A stretch of 64,000 bases of DNA from G963677085 sp963677085. Its GTDB lineage: Bacteria; Planctomycetota; Planctomycetia; Pirellulales; Thermoguttaceae. Below the pieces are notes generated by a model. The model did no database searches, was not told where the DNA came from, and worked only from the letters and a program-made list of their open reading frames with translations. The stretch is from the NCBI GenBank assembly GCA_963677085.2, contig CAXXFH010000006.1, forward strand, positions 744,001 to 808,000, in the 5' to 3' direction. Position numbers and translations under genes: made by a program. Shown here one piece after another: positions 8,691 to 16,845 of the stretch (its first letter is position 1; the number at the start of each line of letters is the position of its first letter).

Positions 8691-10040
8691 GTGATTGCGC
8701 TGCTTGTAGGGCTCGCGATCGTCGCCGCCCGGGCCAACGCCCAGTCGCTCGATTTTCGCGACTCGGCCGACGCCAACCGTCCGCCTGACTCGCTCGACCG
8801 CTTTCTGGACAATCTGCCGCGGATGCAGGTCGACGACGCCAAAGTCGTCGCCGCCGGCATTCGCAAGCTTCAGGGTAAGCACCTGACGCTTTACACCGAT
8901 CTGCCGTCGGCGCCCGACGTCGACGAGCTACCGGCCGTTTTTGATCAAGCGTTTTTACAATGGTGTGCCTATTTTGGCGTCGACCCGGTTCGCCACGCCG
9001 ACTGGCGGATGACCGGTTTTCTGATCAACGACAAGGCCCTTTTTCAGCGCACCGGCCTGTTGCCCGAGGACCTTCCAACGTTTCCTCACGGCTACGCCCG
9101 CAACTACGAGTTCTGGCTCTTCGAACAGCCCAGCCCGTTCTATCGCCGGCACCTGCTGATCCACGAAGGTACCCATGGGTTTATGAATACGCTGCTGGGC
9201 GCTTGCGGACCGCCGTGGTACATGGAAGGAACGGCCGAACTTTTCGGCACCCACACCTGGCAAGACGGCCGGTTAACCTTACGCGAAGTGCCGGCCAATA
9301 AAGAAGCGTCGCCGCATTGGGGACGGATCAAGATCGTCCGAGACGCCATGGCCGAGCGGCGCGGGAAACGGTTCGACGACGTACTGGGCTACTCCTGGCG
9401 TGCTCATCGCAACACCGAACCCTACGCCTGGTGTTGGGCGGCGGCCATTTTGCTCGATCGTCATCCTCGCTACCGCGACCGCTTTCGTCAGCTTTATCGC
9501 CACGTGTTGAAACCCGATTTCAACGACCGCTTCGTCGAAGTTTTTGCCGATGATCTCGACCACTTGCGCGAAGAGTGGCAGGTGTTTGTCGACGATTTGA
9601 ACTACGGCCACGACATCGAGCGCAACGCCATCGACTTCCGACCGGGCGAACCGCTGCCGCCGACCGGTCGCATCGTTTCTATTGCTGCCGATCGAGGGTG
9701 GCAATCATCCGGCGTGCAGTTGCAGGCCGACGTGAAGTACCTGATCCGCGCCGCCGGGCGTTACCAGGTGGCCGACCGGCCGCAGATTTGGTGGTGCGAG
9801 CCGGGCGGCGTGTCGATCCGCTACTACCGCGGCCGCCCGTTGGGAATGCTCCTCGGCGCCGTGAAGCCCGAGAAACCAACGAACAGTGCCTCGGCCCTTT
9901 TACACCCGGTTCCCATCGGCCAGGGCATCCGGCTGACGCCCCACCACACGGGTACGCTGTACCTAAAGATCAACGACTCTCCGGCCGAACTGGTTGACAA
10001 CGCGGGAGAGTTGAAGGTGAAGATCGAGCGGGTGCCGTAG
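8691..10040 (+). CDS. Exported gluzincin-like metalloprotein (HExxH)
   Basis: About 449 residues. The likely start is GTG 8691, because the hydrophobic segment IALLVGLAIVAARANA follows at once as a signal peptide; the same frame stays open back to 8418 but that part includes an R3 repeat. HEGTH at residues 158-162, followed by WYMEGTAELFGTH about 20 residues on, gives two His ligands and a downstream glutamate, the gluzincin zinc-site pattern (peptidase MA-like). It probably acts in the periplasm or on the surface as a protease or zinc-binding relative. The C-terminal 130 residues look like a beta-rich accessory domain. The start codon is the least certain part. Confidence 0.65.
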   Translation: MIALLVGLAIVAARANAQSLDFRDSADANRPPDSLDRFLDNLPRMQVDDAKVVAAGIRKLQGKHLTLYTDLPSAPDVDELPAVFDQAFLQWCAYFGVDPVRHADWRMTGFLINDKALFQRTGLLPEDLPTFPHGYARNYEFWLFEQPSPFYRRHLLIHEGTHGFMNTLLGACGPPWYMEGTAELFGTHTWQDGRLTLREVPANKEASPHWGRIKIVRDAMAERRGKRFDDVLGYSWRAHRNTEPYAWCWAAAILLDRHPRYRDRFRQLYRHVLKPDFNDRFVEVFADDLDHLREEWQVFVDDLNYGHDIERNAIDFRPGEPLPPTGRIVSIAADRGWQSSGVQLQADVKYLIRAAGRYQVADRPQIWWCEPGGVSIRYYRGRPLGMLLGAVKPEKPTNSASALLHPVPIGQGIRLTPHHTGTLYLKINDSPAELVDNAGELKVKIERVP

Positions 10041-10130
10041 TGGCAAGCCATCGACATGGCGTGTGGGTCTTGGGAGGGGGGTGTTTGCGTCATGCTGAGT
10101 CGTCACTGGATTGGCAGAGGTGAAGCTGGC

Positions 10131-10805
10131 ATGGCCAAGGAAAAGCGGTACCACTGGCGTATCATCATGACTGCTGCCATAGTCGGTTTGCTTGGGGCAG
10201 GCGGTCTCTGGTTTTGGGTTTTTCTTTCCGAGGTTCTGCCAATTGCGGCTCCCTTCGAAGACCGCGCGCATTATCACTTGCGGCTCCTGAGGTATCACGG
10301 TCGGGAGTCCCGCGATCCTGCAAAGCAGGAGGAACATGCACAAGATCTCATCGCTTGTGGGGAAGAGGCCATCCCCGTACTTGTGTAGGAAATTCGAGCA
10401 TCCGGTGGAAGGGGCTGGGGCTGTCGTTACGAACCCTATCCGGTGGATCTAATCCGACAGTTCGGCGATGCCGCGGAGGAATACTTAGAGTCGGAGCTCA
10501 AGGCGGGCGACAAGAATACCATATCAAGTAGTATATTTGACAGTAGCCAGCAACAAATGACTCTTATCTATACCCTTGCCTATGCTTTCGACAACTGGAA
10601 CCACCTCGGGACTTGGCTGAATCTTGCTGAGTCAAACGACCCGTTTTATGTGCAGGAATATCAGGTCCTTGACATGGCCGGATTGGTCGAAACACGATGG
10701 GCGGCAGCAAACCCTCCGCCGCTTGTTCTCGACGATTTCCAGACAGTGAATCCTGATTTTCACAACTGGTGGAACGAGAGACGACGGCGAGGTGCTTCAA
10801 AATGA
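10131..10805 (+). pseudogene. Membrane-anchored HEAT-like protein gene interrupted by one in-frame TAG
   Basis: From ATG 10131 the frame encodes a single membrane helix (IIMTAAIVGLLGAGGLWFWV) and then a helical region ending CGEEAIPVLV, where TAG at 10386-10388 stops it. The same frame continues without shift to 10805 as EIRASGGRGWGCRYEPYPVD and a well-composed C-terminal part. A single change of a CAG glutamine codon would explain it. It is either a fresh pseudogene, a sequencing error or, less likely, a readthrough site. Restarts at in-frame ATGs 10056 or 10092 are also possible at the 5' end. The gene lies just outside the integrated element, about 85 bases from its edge. Confidence 0.6.
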
Positions 10806-10844
10806 CGGTTTGGGGGACTGGCGCCCACAATATCCCTCCCCGAC

Positions 10845-10880
10845 AAAAAACGCTTGGCGAGCCACCGGCCCGCCAAGCGT
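10845..10880 (-). terminator. Rho-independent terminator, originally that of tRNA-His
   Basis: Perfect 10-bp arms ACGCTTGGCG (10850-10859) and CGCCAAGCGT (10871-10880) are followed, on the minus strand, by a run of six T (complement of 10845-10850). It reads in the same direction as tRNA-His and lies ten bases beyond the duplicated tRNA 3' fragment, so before integration it would have directly followed the tRNA gene. Confidence 0.75.
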
Positions 10881-10890
10881 AGGGTCAATC

Positions 10891-10940
10891 GAAAGGGGTG
10901 GGAGATGGGACTTGAACCCACGACTTCTGGAACCACAATC
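10891..10940. repeat. Distal attachment site: duplicated 3' half of tRNA-His
   Basis: Identical over 50 bases to 22501-22550. It holds the anticodon loop, variable region, T arm, acceptor 3' strand and six flanking bases of tRNA-His on the minus strand, but not the D arm or 5' acceptor strand, so it is not a functional tRNA. Identity ends sharply on both sides. Confidence 0.88.
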
Positions 10941-11470
10941 GTCTAGGGGTGTTTATCCTGCATCCAAAGAGTGTCTAAACACTGGTGTTCCTCGGGGCTT
11001 CGGGCAGGCGTCTGAGTCTGCCCAGCCCGGGGAAGGCAGCGATTAGGTACCGCTCCGGGTACCATTCTGAGTTTGCCAGCCGAATCGAAAACCGGACATG
11101 TCCCGTTTTCGTACGTGTCCAGTCAAGCCGCTACAGCGGGGCACGACAACTGAAAAGAAATCGTCGGCGTAACCGACCAGCCCCGGGTACCCGGGGTGGG
11201 TGGTCCCACTGCCGGCACGATTACTGTTACCTTCCTCCCTCCGGATTTTTAACCCAAAAAGTCTCCGACCCCACCAACGGCGGACAGATGCGCAGGTGCG
11301 GAAATTCCGCACCTGGCTTGAAACGGTTTCAAGTGAGCCATCTGCCGGGACGTGGGGAATTCCCCACCTGACCCGGCCCGCATCTGGGGAATTCCCCAGA
11401 TAGCCTTCTTGCCGCACTGGAAGAATTACCAGTGAACGTGTGACTGGTGCATTTCTCCAGTGGTCCCGCG
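10941..11470. repeat. Non-coding block packed with different palindromes
   Basis: No convincing gene is present. Inverted repeats include GGTACC pairs at 11045-11062; a 26-base imperfect palindrome centred on GGACATGTCC at 11086-11111; CCCCGGGTACCCGGGG at 11181-11196; a perfect 23-base palindrome (arms CAGGTGCGGAA/TTCCGCACCTG) at 11293-11315; CTTGAAAC/GTTTCAAG at 11317-11333; GTGGGGAATTCCCCAC at 11352-11367; ATCTGGGGAATTCCCCAGAT at 11382-11401; CACTGG/CCAGTG at 11415-11434; and ACTGG/CCAGT at 11443-11461. Several share a GGAATTCC-like centre. This may be a regulatory, replication or partition region, or a nest of REP-like elements. Confidence 0.7.
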
Positions 11471-11539
11471 CGGTCGCACATTCTGGAGTAGAAGCGGGGC
11501 CTATTCGTCCGGTCAACCAATCTCGAAGGCGAGGCAGAC

Positions 11540-11860
11540 ATGGTAAAGGTTTTTACGTGCCCGATAACCGTGGAGATCAGATACAGCGACGACGAGGAGA
11601 CCATGGCGCGGTTCAGGAAATTCGCGCTGGCAATAGCCGAGGTGCTTCCACTCAAAGACGAGGTCCCTGATGAAAAGAAGTCAAAGCGAAAGCAACGAAC
11701 TGACACCGAGACAAGCGGAGGCTCTGGAGTTCCTGCTGAATCATGCGTCGAGCGTTGGATATTGGCCGACTATCACGGAGATTGCGAAACACCTGGGGGT
11801 GTCGCAGACGAGAGCCCACACGCTGGTGGGCGATCTGCGAGCGAAGGGCGCGATCAGTAA
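11540..11860 (+). CDS. Small unknown protein of the island
   Basis: A possible 106-residue protein starting KVFTCPITVEIRYSDDEETM and followed by a basic stretch (EKKSKRKQR). The first 45 residues look protein-like (alternating hydrophobic strand, then an amphipathic helix ARFRKFALAIAEVL). From 11670 on the frame overlaps the HTH gene in another frame, so its second half may not be meaningful, or the real protein may have been longer before a rearrangement. A weak GGCGAGG lies upstream of the ATG. No family is recognised. Confidence 0.35.
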   Translation: MVKVFTCPITVEIRYSDDEETMARFRKFALAIAEVLPLKDEVPDEKKSKRKQRTDTETSGGSGVPAESCVERWILADYHGDCETPGGVADESPHAGGRSASEGRDQ

Positions 11861-12206
11861 GCCAGCCGGCAAGTCGCGAGCCATACAAATCAACCAGGAG
11901 AGCGCCGCTGCCCCGTCCTCGCAAAGATACTTGCGTGCGTGTTCGGTCTGCGGCACGTCTTCCAGGAAGCGGTTGACTTCGTCCACGCGGCCGGCTACGT
12001 CCTTGGCCGATAGGTCGGGGTGTGCGGCAAGGTGTTCGCAGGCCGGTTGCCAAGCGGGTTGGGGGAGCTTGTGGATTGCGGCAAGGTGCTTTGCCTTGTC
12101 GAGGAAAAATGTTCGCTCAAGCGAATCTTTTACGTGTTCGAGCACTTCGGCAGCCGAGCGATACTCGCTGACTGTGCTGTGTCCCTTTCCCAGTTTTGCG
12201 GCGTAG
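11670..12206 (+). CDS. LexA-type winged-helix DNA-binding protein, 3' part probably scrambled
   Basis: Residues of about 12-72 (LTPRQAEALEFLLNHASSVG, then WPTITEIAKHLGVSQTRAHT, then LRAKGAISKPAGKSRAIQI) match the N-terminal winged-helix domain of LexA. No Ser/Lys autocleavage domain follows. After about residue 75 (near base 11895) the frame simply reads the complement of the convergent ParB-like gene, with Cys/Ser/Arg-rich composition. I infer that only the first 70-80 residues are ancestral and that a deletion fused two convergent genes tail to tail. GAGG precedes the ATG by about eight bases. It may be the element's repressor. Confidence 0.55.
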   Translation: MKRSQSESNELTPRQAEALEFLLNHASSVGYWPTITEIAKHLGVSQTRAHTLVGDLRAKGAISKPAGKSRAIQINQESAAAPSSQRYLRACSVCGTSSRKRLTSSTRPATSLADRSGCAARCSQAGCQAGWGSLWIAARCFALSRKNVRSSESFTCSSTSAAERYSLTVLCPFPSFAA

Positions 12207-12604
12207 GCTTTCAATCCGTCGCCTTTGTTGCCCCGGCCACGTTTTCCGGTCGGCACGGCCTTCAATGCGTGCAACCCGATCTCCAACGGCGAAAGCTCCC
12301 CTTGATTGTTGGATAGTGCCAACTCCATGAAGGCCGTCTCGTCGTCCAATTCTTCGACCCACGCCCAGACCCGCTCCAGACCGCGTTTTACGGCTGCTCG
12401 TGTACGGTGGTGACCGGAAATGAGTTGGAAGCGGTCACCGACGGGTCGGACGTGTACGGCGTGTTTCTGGGGGAATTCGCCGTTGAGGTTGGCGGCTATG
12501 CCGTCGATCTTTTCTGCTTCCAACTCCACCCTCTGGTTCCGAAGAATAAAAGGTTTTAGGTTTCCCGAAGAATCCAATCCACACGAGAGCCCCCATGGAT
12601 TCAT
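11741..12604 (-). CDS. ParB/Spo0J-like partition or regulatory protein with altered C-terminus
   Basis: A 287-residue frame. Residues of about 50-110 carry the ParB N-terminal pattern (VHVRPVGDRFQLISGHHRTR, ELALSNNQGELSPLEIGLHA), where GHHRTRA corresponds to the CTP-binding GERRxRA box. A central helical part with LGKGHSTVSEYRSAAEVLEH resembles the ParB HTH. The last 60 residues (from about CEDGAAALSW) are the complement of the HTH gene and look non-native. AGGGG lies four bases upstream of the ATG at 12604. Roles could include element stability or transcription control; no ParA is present. A parS-like sequence lies about 75 bases upstream. Confidence 0.7.
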   Translation of the reverse strand: MNPWGLSCGLDSSGNLKPFILRNQRVELEAEKIDGIAANLNGEFPQKHAVHVRPVGDRFQLISGHHRTRAAVKRGLERVWAWVEELDDETAFMELALSNNQGELSPLEIGLHALKAVPTGKRGRGNKGDGLKAYAAKLGKGHSTVSEYRSAAEVLEHVKDSLERTFFLDKAKHLAAIHKLPQPAWQPACEHLAAHPDLSAKDVAGRVDEVNRFLEDVPQTEHARKYLCEDGAAALSWLICMARDLPAGLLIAPFARRSPTSVWALVCDTPRCFAISVIVGQYPTLDA

Positions 12605-12680
12605 GCCCCTACTTGGTCAATGCCAGGAAATACCTCACAATGACGGCAAAGAATCAGGCTTTCGGTTTCAACGAGGTGAA

Positions 12681-12696
12681 TGTTCCACGTGAACCC
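12681..12696. promoter_or_regulatory. parS-like 16-mer upstream of the ParB-like gene
   Basis: TGTTCCACGTGAACCC matches 13 of 16 positions of the bacterial parS consensus TGTTTCACGTGAAACA, including the central CACGTG. It lies between the divergent ParB-like and large nuclease-like genes. A partly degenerate site, or chance, cannot be excluded. Confidence 0.35.
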
Positions 12697-12865
12697 TTGA
12701 GGGATCTCGGGAAACGTGCTGGTAGAAATCGAGGCTTATATTTTAGTTCCTTGGGAGGCTGTGGAATGACCTCCACAGCGTATCGCCAACTGTTTATCCC
12801 CGTAAGTCCTCACACAAGTAGATGGCTTCTCAGGGGGGAATCTCCTTATAAGCCATGGAGTGGGA

Positions 12866-15800
12866 ATGAACCTCAAGGCCAAACAGCTTAGTAGTCCCTT
12901 TTCAACGGGCGGAGGAGGGGGGAATTTCGAAACTCGTGTTCAGGCCGCTTTCACGGTACTGTTGTTGACGGGAGGTTTCGCCCCGTGTCGCCCCCTATGG
13001 CCAATCAAAAAACTGAAACTCCAGGGACATTATGCAGGCTTTGACACCGACGACCTAATCGTTTTCCGGCAAAATCCAAATGGTATGGAGGAGGCGAAAC
13101 TGCTTGTCCAAGCCAAGCACTCCATTAACATCACCGAAACAGATAATACTTTCCGTGAAGTTATCCAAGATGCGTGGAACGATTTCAATGATCCAGAAGT
13201 CTTCAAGGCTCCGAATGATTCCATTGCCCTTGTAACTGGACCGCTGAACCGGACAGACATGGAGGTCCGCACTATCCTTGAATGGGCCAGAAACTCAGAA
13301 GACGCCGAGGATTTCGTCAGCAAGGTTTTGCAGGCCAAATTTAGCAGCAAGACCAAAAAAAAGAAACTCAAGGCGTTTCAAGGACAGCTCAAAATTGCCA
13401 ATAGTGGTAATGCCTTGACTGAGGAAGAACTCTGGAAATTTCTTAAGAGTTATCATCTGCTTGGTTATGATCTGGATGTTCAATCTGGTGTAATACATTC
13501 TCTACTCCACTCATTGATTTGTCAAAAAACTGCGGGCGATGCAAAGGCCATTTGGGCTTGTGTTGTTGATGAAGTGCAGACGGCAAATCAGAATTCCGGA
13601 GTTGTCACCGCTGAAGCGCTTTCTCAGGACTTGCGCGAGTACTTCCAGCAAAAGGTCGTGACAACAAGGCCATCTACTTTGTCTCAAACGCCTCCGTCCC
13701 CTATCGCTGCCGATTGGAATCGGAGCCAATATGCCCGATCACTCGCAATAGCGAATCTCTTGGGCGGCTGGGACGAAAACAAGGAGAGCGACAGGAATGC
13801 CGCCGAACAATTGGTCGATGAAGGGTCATTTTCCCAGTGGATCATTGGGATTCGGGAACTGCTTCAAGAACCAGGAAGCCCGCTAGCTCTTCGAAATGGA
13901 GTTTGGAAAACTAAGGACAAGAGAGAACTATGGCGAAAGCTGGGGCAACGGATATTCGACGCCGACATAGATGGATTTCGACAGATTGCTGTTTCCGTTC
14001 TTTCTGAGCATGATTCAACCTTGGAACTCGCCCCCGATGAAAAAATCGCGTCGTGGTTCGACGAGGGAGGTTTGACGTATTCTGACACCCTGAGAAAGGG
14101 GCTGAGTGATACTTTGGCGCTCCTGGCTATTGAGTCAACCGCACTGTCAAACTGTTCGCCGAATAAATCAGAGAATACTGCCATCCTTGTTGTCAGAGAA
14201 CTCCTAGGAAATGCGGGTTGGGTGAGGTGGGGAAGTTTGGGTGATCTGCTTCCGATTCTTGCGGAAGCAGATCCAAAGGGTTTTCTTGATGCTGTGGAGG
14301 ACTCGCTACAACGTACTCCTTGCCCCATGAACATCCTTTTTTCTCAGGAAGGCAATGGAATCACCGGAGGAGACCACTCGGCCGGTTTACTACGGGCATT
14401 GGAGTCACTGGCGTGGGACCAGGAGCATCTCTGTGCCGCGGTAGCTGTTCTCGGAAGACTAAACGATGTTGCTTCTGAATACAGCACGTCAAACCGGCCA
14501 GCCGATTCACTTACTCAAATATTGTTGCCCTGGCTTCCTCAGACGACCGCCAATATTGAGAAGCGAAAAAACGCGATCCATATCCTCAGGAAAGAGACAC
14601 CAGACACTGCTTGGCCAGTTCTATTAAGTCTGCTGCCGGACCAATGTGAAACATCTTTCGGTACACACAAACCTATATGGCGGCAGACGATTCCAAAAAA
14701 CCAAGGGAAAGACATTTCTCGTGAAGAATATTGGGATCAGGTTTCATTCTGTGCAAATCAGGCCGTAGAAATGGCCGCCGGGAACGTCGCTCGACTCGTC
14801 AAGTTGGTATCGTTGATGGATACCTTACCACCAGCGGCTCAAGAAAACCTGTTGGCACATCTACGTTCTGGTGAAATCACTGAATTGTCGAAAGACGATC
14901 GTACTCACCTTTGGTCTGCACTGACACGGGTCATGGTTAGGTATCGGCACCATTCAGATGCGGATTGGTCTCTGGGTGCGGCTATTACTAAGAAGATCGA
15001 AGAAGCGATCAAATTTCTCGCTCCCAAGGATTTGCTCAATCTCAACTACCGTTTTTTCAGCAGCGACGATTTTGATTCATACGAAGAAACCGGAAGTTGG
15101 GAGGAACACGAGAAGAGGCTGAAGGAACATCGACAGGATGCAATTAGAGACATCCATGAATCTGGAGGCCACAAATTGGTGGCTCGGTTTGCGCGCAGTG
15201 TGGACATGCCTTACTACGTTGGGGTTGAGTTTGATGCAATTGCCAATGACGAGGACGAGATGGCGATTCTTCCATGCCTGCTATCCGACAAAGACCAAAA
15301 GATGGCACAGTTTGTGGCTGGCTTCATCGGGGCGCGGCATCGAACCTACGGATGGTCATGGGTCAACCAGATAGATATGTCCCAATGGTCGGTAAGCCAG
15401 AAAGGACATTTCTTAAGGTGCTTGCCATTTGTGCCTGAAACATGGGAACTTGTCAGTAGTCTCTTAGGGCAACAAGAATCGGAATATTGGGGAAAGGTTG
15501 CGGCACAACCGTTTTTATCCGGCCGCGAGATAGGCACCGCTGTCGACAAGTTGTTGCAGTACGATAGACCGAATGCTGCAATAGACTGCCTTTCGGCAGC
15601 CCTTCGTAAGGAGAATGTGTTCGAACGTGAGCGGACTGTGAAGGCATTGCTCTGTGCGGCGTCTTTGAAAAAATCGCTAGACACTATGAATGTCCGTCAC
15701 GCCATCCATCTCATTAAAGCTTTGCAGAACGATTCGCACTCGGACTTGGAGGTTCTCTCCGAAATCGAGTGGGCCTACTTGTCACTTTTAAATAGAAATC

Positions 15801-16414
15801 GGCAGGCTTCGCCAAAGATATTGGAACAACGACTCGCCTCCGATCCGCAATTTTTCTGCGAAATCATTCGGGCTATCTACCGCTCAAATAATGAAGATGT
15901 TGTTCACAAGGAGACAACTAAACGAGAAAAGGACATTGCCAGATGCGCATTGCGACTGCTGCATAAATGGAGAACGCCACCAGGACTTTTGCCCGGTGGC
16001 GAGTTGTCACCGGAACTCCTTCAATCGTGGCTCGATACTGTCAAGTCAGAATGTAAGAGGTCTGGCCACCTTGAATTTGCACTATCTCAGATTGGCGGAG
16101 TCCTCGTCTACGCACCGCCAAATCCAAAAGGGTTCGGGATTCATGAGGCCGTTGCCGAAATCCTAAATGCCGAAGATGCGAAACAGATGCGACGTGGCTA
16201 TTACATCGGGGCTTACAACTCGCGTGGTGGCCATTGGGTAGATCCGACGGGAAAGCCAGAGAGGGAATTAGAGGCGAAGTACACACGGCAGGCAGATGAG
16301 GCCGAAAGTCACGGGTTTCATCGTTTGGCTTCTATGCTCAGAGACTTGGCCGAATCGTACTCCCGTGAGGCAGCACGGATTGCTTCAGAGAATAGTCCGG
16401 AGGAAGACCTCTGA
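12866..16414 (+). CDS. Large Cap4-like dsDNA nuclease/helical-repeat protein, candidate phage-defence effector
   Basis: A 1182-residue cytoplasmic protein. ATG 12866 follows GGAG by five bases; GTG 12860 is an alternative. Residues 15-30 hold GGGGGNFETRVQAAF; next come D60/D62/D63 in FDTDDLIVF and Q82-A-K84-H in LLVQAKHS, a D...QxK pattern like the PD-(D/E)xK nuclease fold of Cap4/DUF4297 (dsDNA nuclease) domains. NDSIALVTGPLNRTDMEVRT and WKFLKSYHLLGYDLD are further family-like stretches. The remaining 900 residues are almost entirely helical and HEAT/TPR-like; I saw no Walker A motif, so it is not an obvious STAND NTPase. Its gene is richer in A+T than its neighbours, as usual for transferred defence genes. 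Function is inferred. Confidence 0.65.
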   Translation: MNLKAKQLSSPFSTGGGGGNFETRVQAAFTVLLLTGGFAPCRPLWPIKKLKLQGHYAGFDTDDLIVFRQNPNGMEEAKLLVQAKHSINITETDNTFREVIQDAWNDFNDPEVFKAPNDSIALVTGPLNRTDMEVRTILEWARNSEDAEDFVSKVLQAKFSSKTKKKKLKAFQGQLKIANSGNALTEEELWKFLKSYHLLGYDLDVQSGVIHSLLHSLICQKTAGDAKAIWACVVDEVQTANQNSGVVTAEALSQDLREYFQQKVVTTRPSTLSQTPPSPIAADWNRSQYARSLAIANLLGGWDENKESDRNAAEQLVDEGSFSQWIIGIRELLQEPGSPLALRNGVWKTKDKRELWRKLGQRIFDADIDGFRQIAVSVLSEHDSTLELAPDEKIASWFDEGGLTYSDTLRKGLSDTLALLAIESTALSNCSPNKSENTAILVVRELLGNAGWVRWGSLGDLLPILAEADPKGFLDAVEDSLQRTPCPMNILFSQEGNGITGGDHSAGLLRALESLAWDQEHLCAAVAVLGRLNDVASEYSTSNRPADSLTQILLPWLPQTTANIEKRKNAIHILRKETPDTAWPVLLSLLPDQCETSFGTHKPIWRQTIPKNQGKDISREEYWDQVSFCANQAVEMAAGNVARLVKLVSLMDTLPPAAQENLLAHLRSGEITELSKDDRTHLWSALTRVMVRYRHHSDADWSLGAAITKKIEEAIKFLAPKDLLNLNYRFFSSDDFDSYEETGSWEEHEKRLKEHRQDAIRDIHESGGHKLVARFARSVDMPYYVGVEFDAIANDEDEMAILPCLLSDKDQKMAQFVAGFIGARHRTYGWSWVNQIDMSQWSVSQKGHFLRCLPFVPETWELVSSLLGQQESEYWGKVAAQPFLSGREIGTAVDKLLQYDRPNAAIDCLSAALRKENVFERERTVKALLCAASLKKSLDTMNVRHAIHLIKALQNDSHSDLEVLSEIEWAYLSLLNRNRQASPKILEQRLASDPQFFCEIIRAIYRSNNEDVVHKETTKREKDIARCALRLLHKWRTPPGLLPGGELSPELLQSWLDTVKSECKRSGHLEFALSQIGGVLVYAPPNPKGFGIHEAVAEILNAEDAKQMRRGYYIGAYNSRGGHWVDPTGKPERELEAKYTRQADEAESHGFHRLASMLRDLAESYSREAARIASENSPEEDL

Positions 16415-16845
16415 GGTGAAGCAAGAAGAGACCGGCGGAACATTTTCGGGTGTGGAGCGTTGATTCAGCACTGGCCGCTGGCAAACGTACTCTCACGAGA
16501 CACTTGGGATCGTGAGCTAGGGGCCTCGTCGGCGCGAGGCCGCGACATTTTGTCGTTACATCGCCGCGCTGCCGAATCCACGTTGCGGCCGTGAAGTACG
16601 CGCCTACCTTCCGCGCGACGATTCGTGTCTGGTGCGACAGTGGGTGTTATCGATTGCGTAATCGTAACACGAAGCCACTAATCTCCGCGTCCACCGCTCT
16701 ATCGGCAGGCGCGGGGTTTTTACACGATCCATAAACATGTCTCCCTGGATCAGGGGGATTCGCCCGTTGTAGCGAGGTGGTATGCTGGCGTTCACATGGC
16801 TGTCTCATTTTGGTGCCAAGACTTTCAAGTCAAAGGGGCGGTAGC
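16415..16845. other. Intergenic gap with two hairpins, no gene seen
   Basis: This 431-bp gap holds inverted repeats CTCACGA/TCGTGAG (16492-16498 and 16510-16516) and GCCTCG/CGAGGC (16523-16540), which may end transcription of the large upstream gene. A 63-codon minus-strand frame at 16604-16795 has no ribosome-binding site or recognisable pattern. Confidence 0.4.

Noticed and set aside
10443..10805. Separate 120-codon gene after the amber codon
   Set aside because: It is in the same frame as the preceding piece, has no ribosome-binding site and continues its composition; treated as one broken gene.
10897..10940. Second tRNA-His gene
   Set aside because: Only the 3' half is present, without D arm or 5' acceptor strand; it is an attachment-site fragment.
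11293..11461. CRISPR array in the left-end palindrome block
   Set aside because: The palindromes differ in sequence and spacing; there is no constant repeat, no spacers and no cas gene.
12595..12891. 98-codon plus-strand gene in the island
   Set aside because: It lies across the ParB-like start and the promoter gap, overlaps the start of the large gene and has no recognisable fold.
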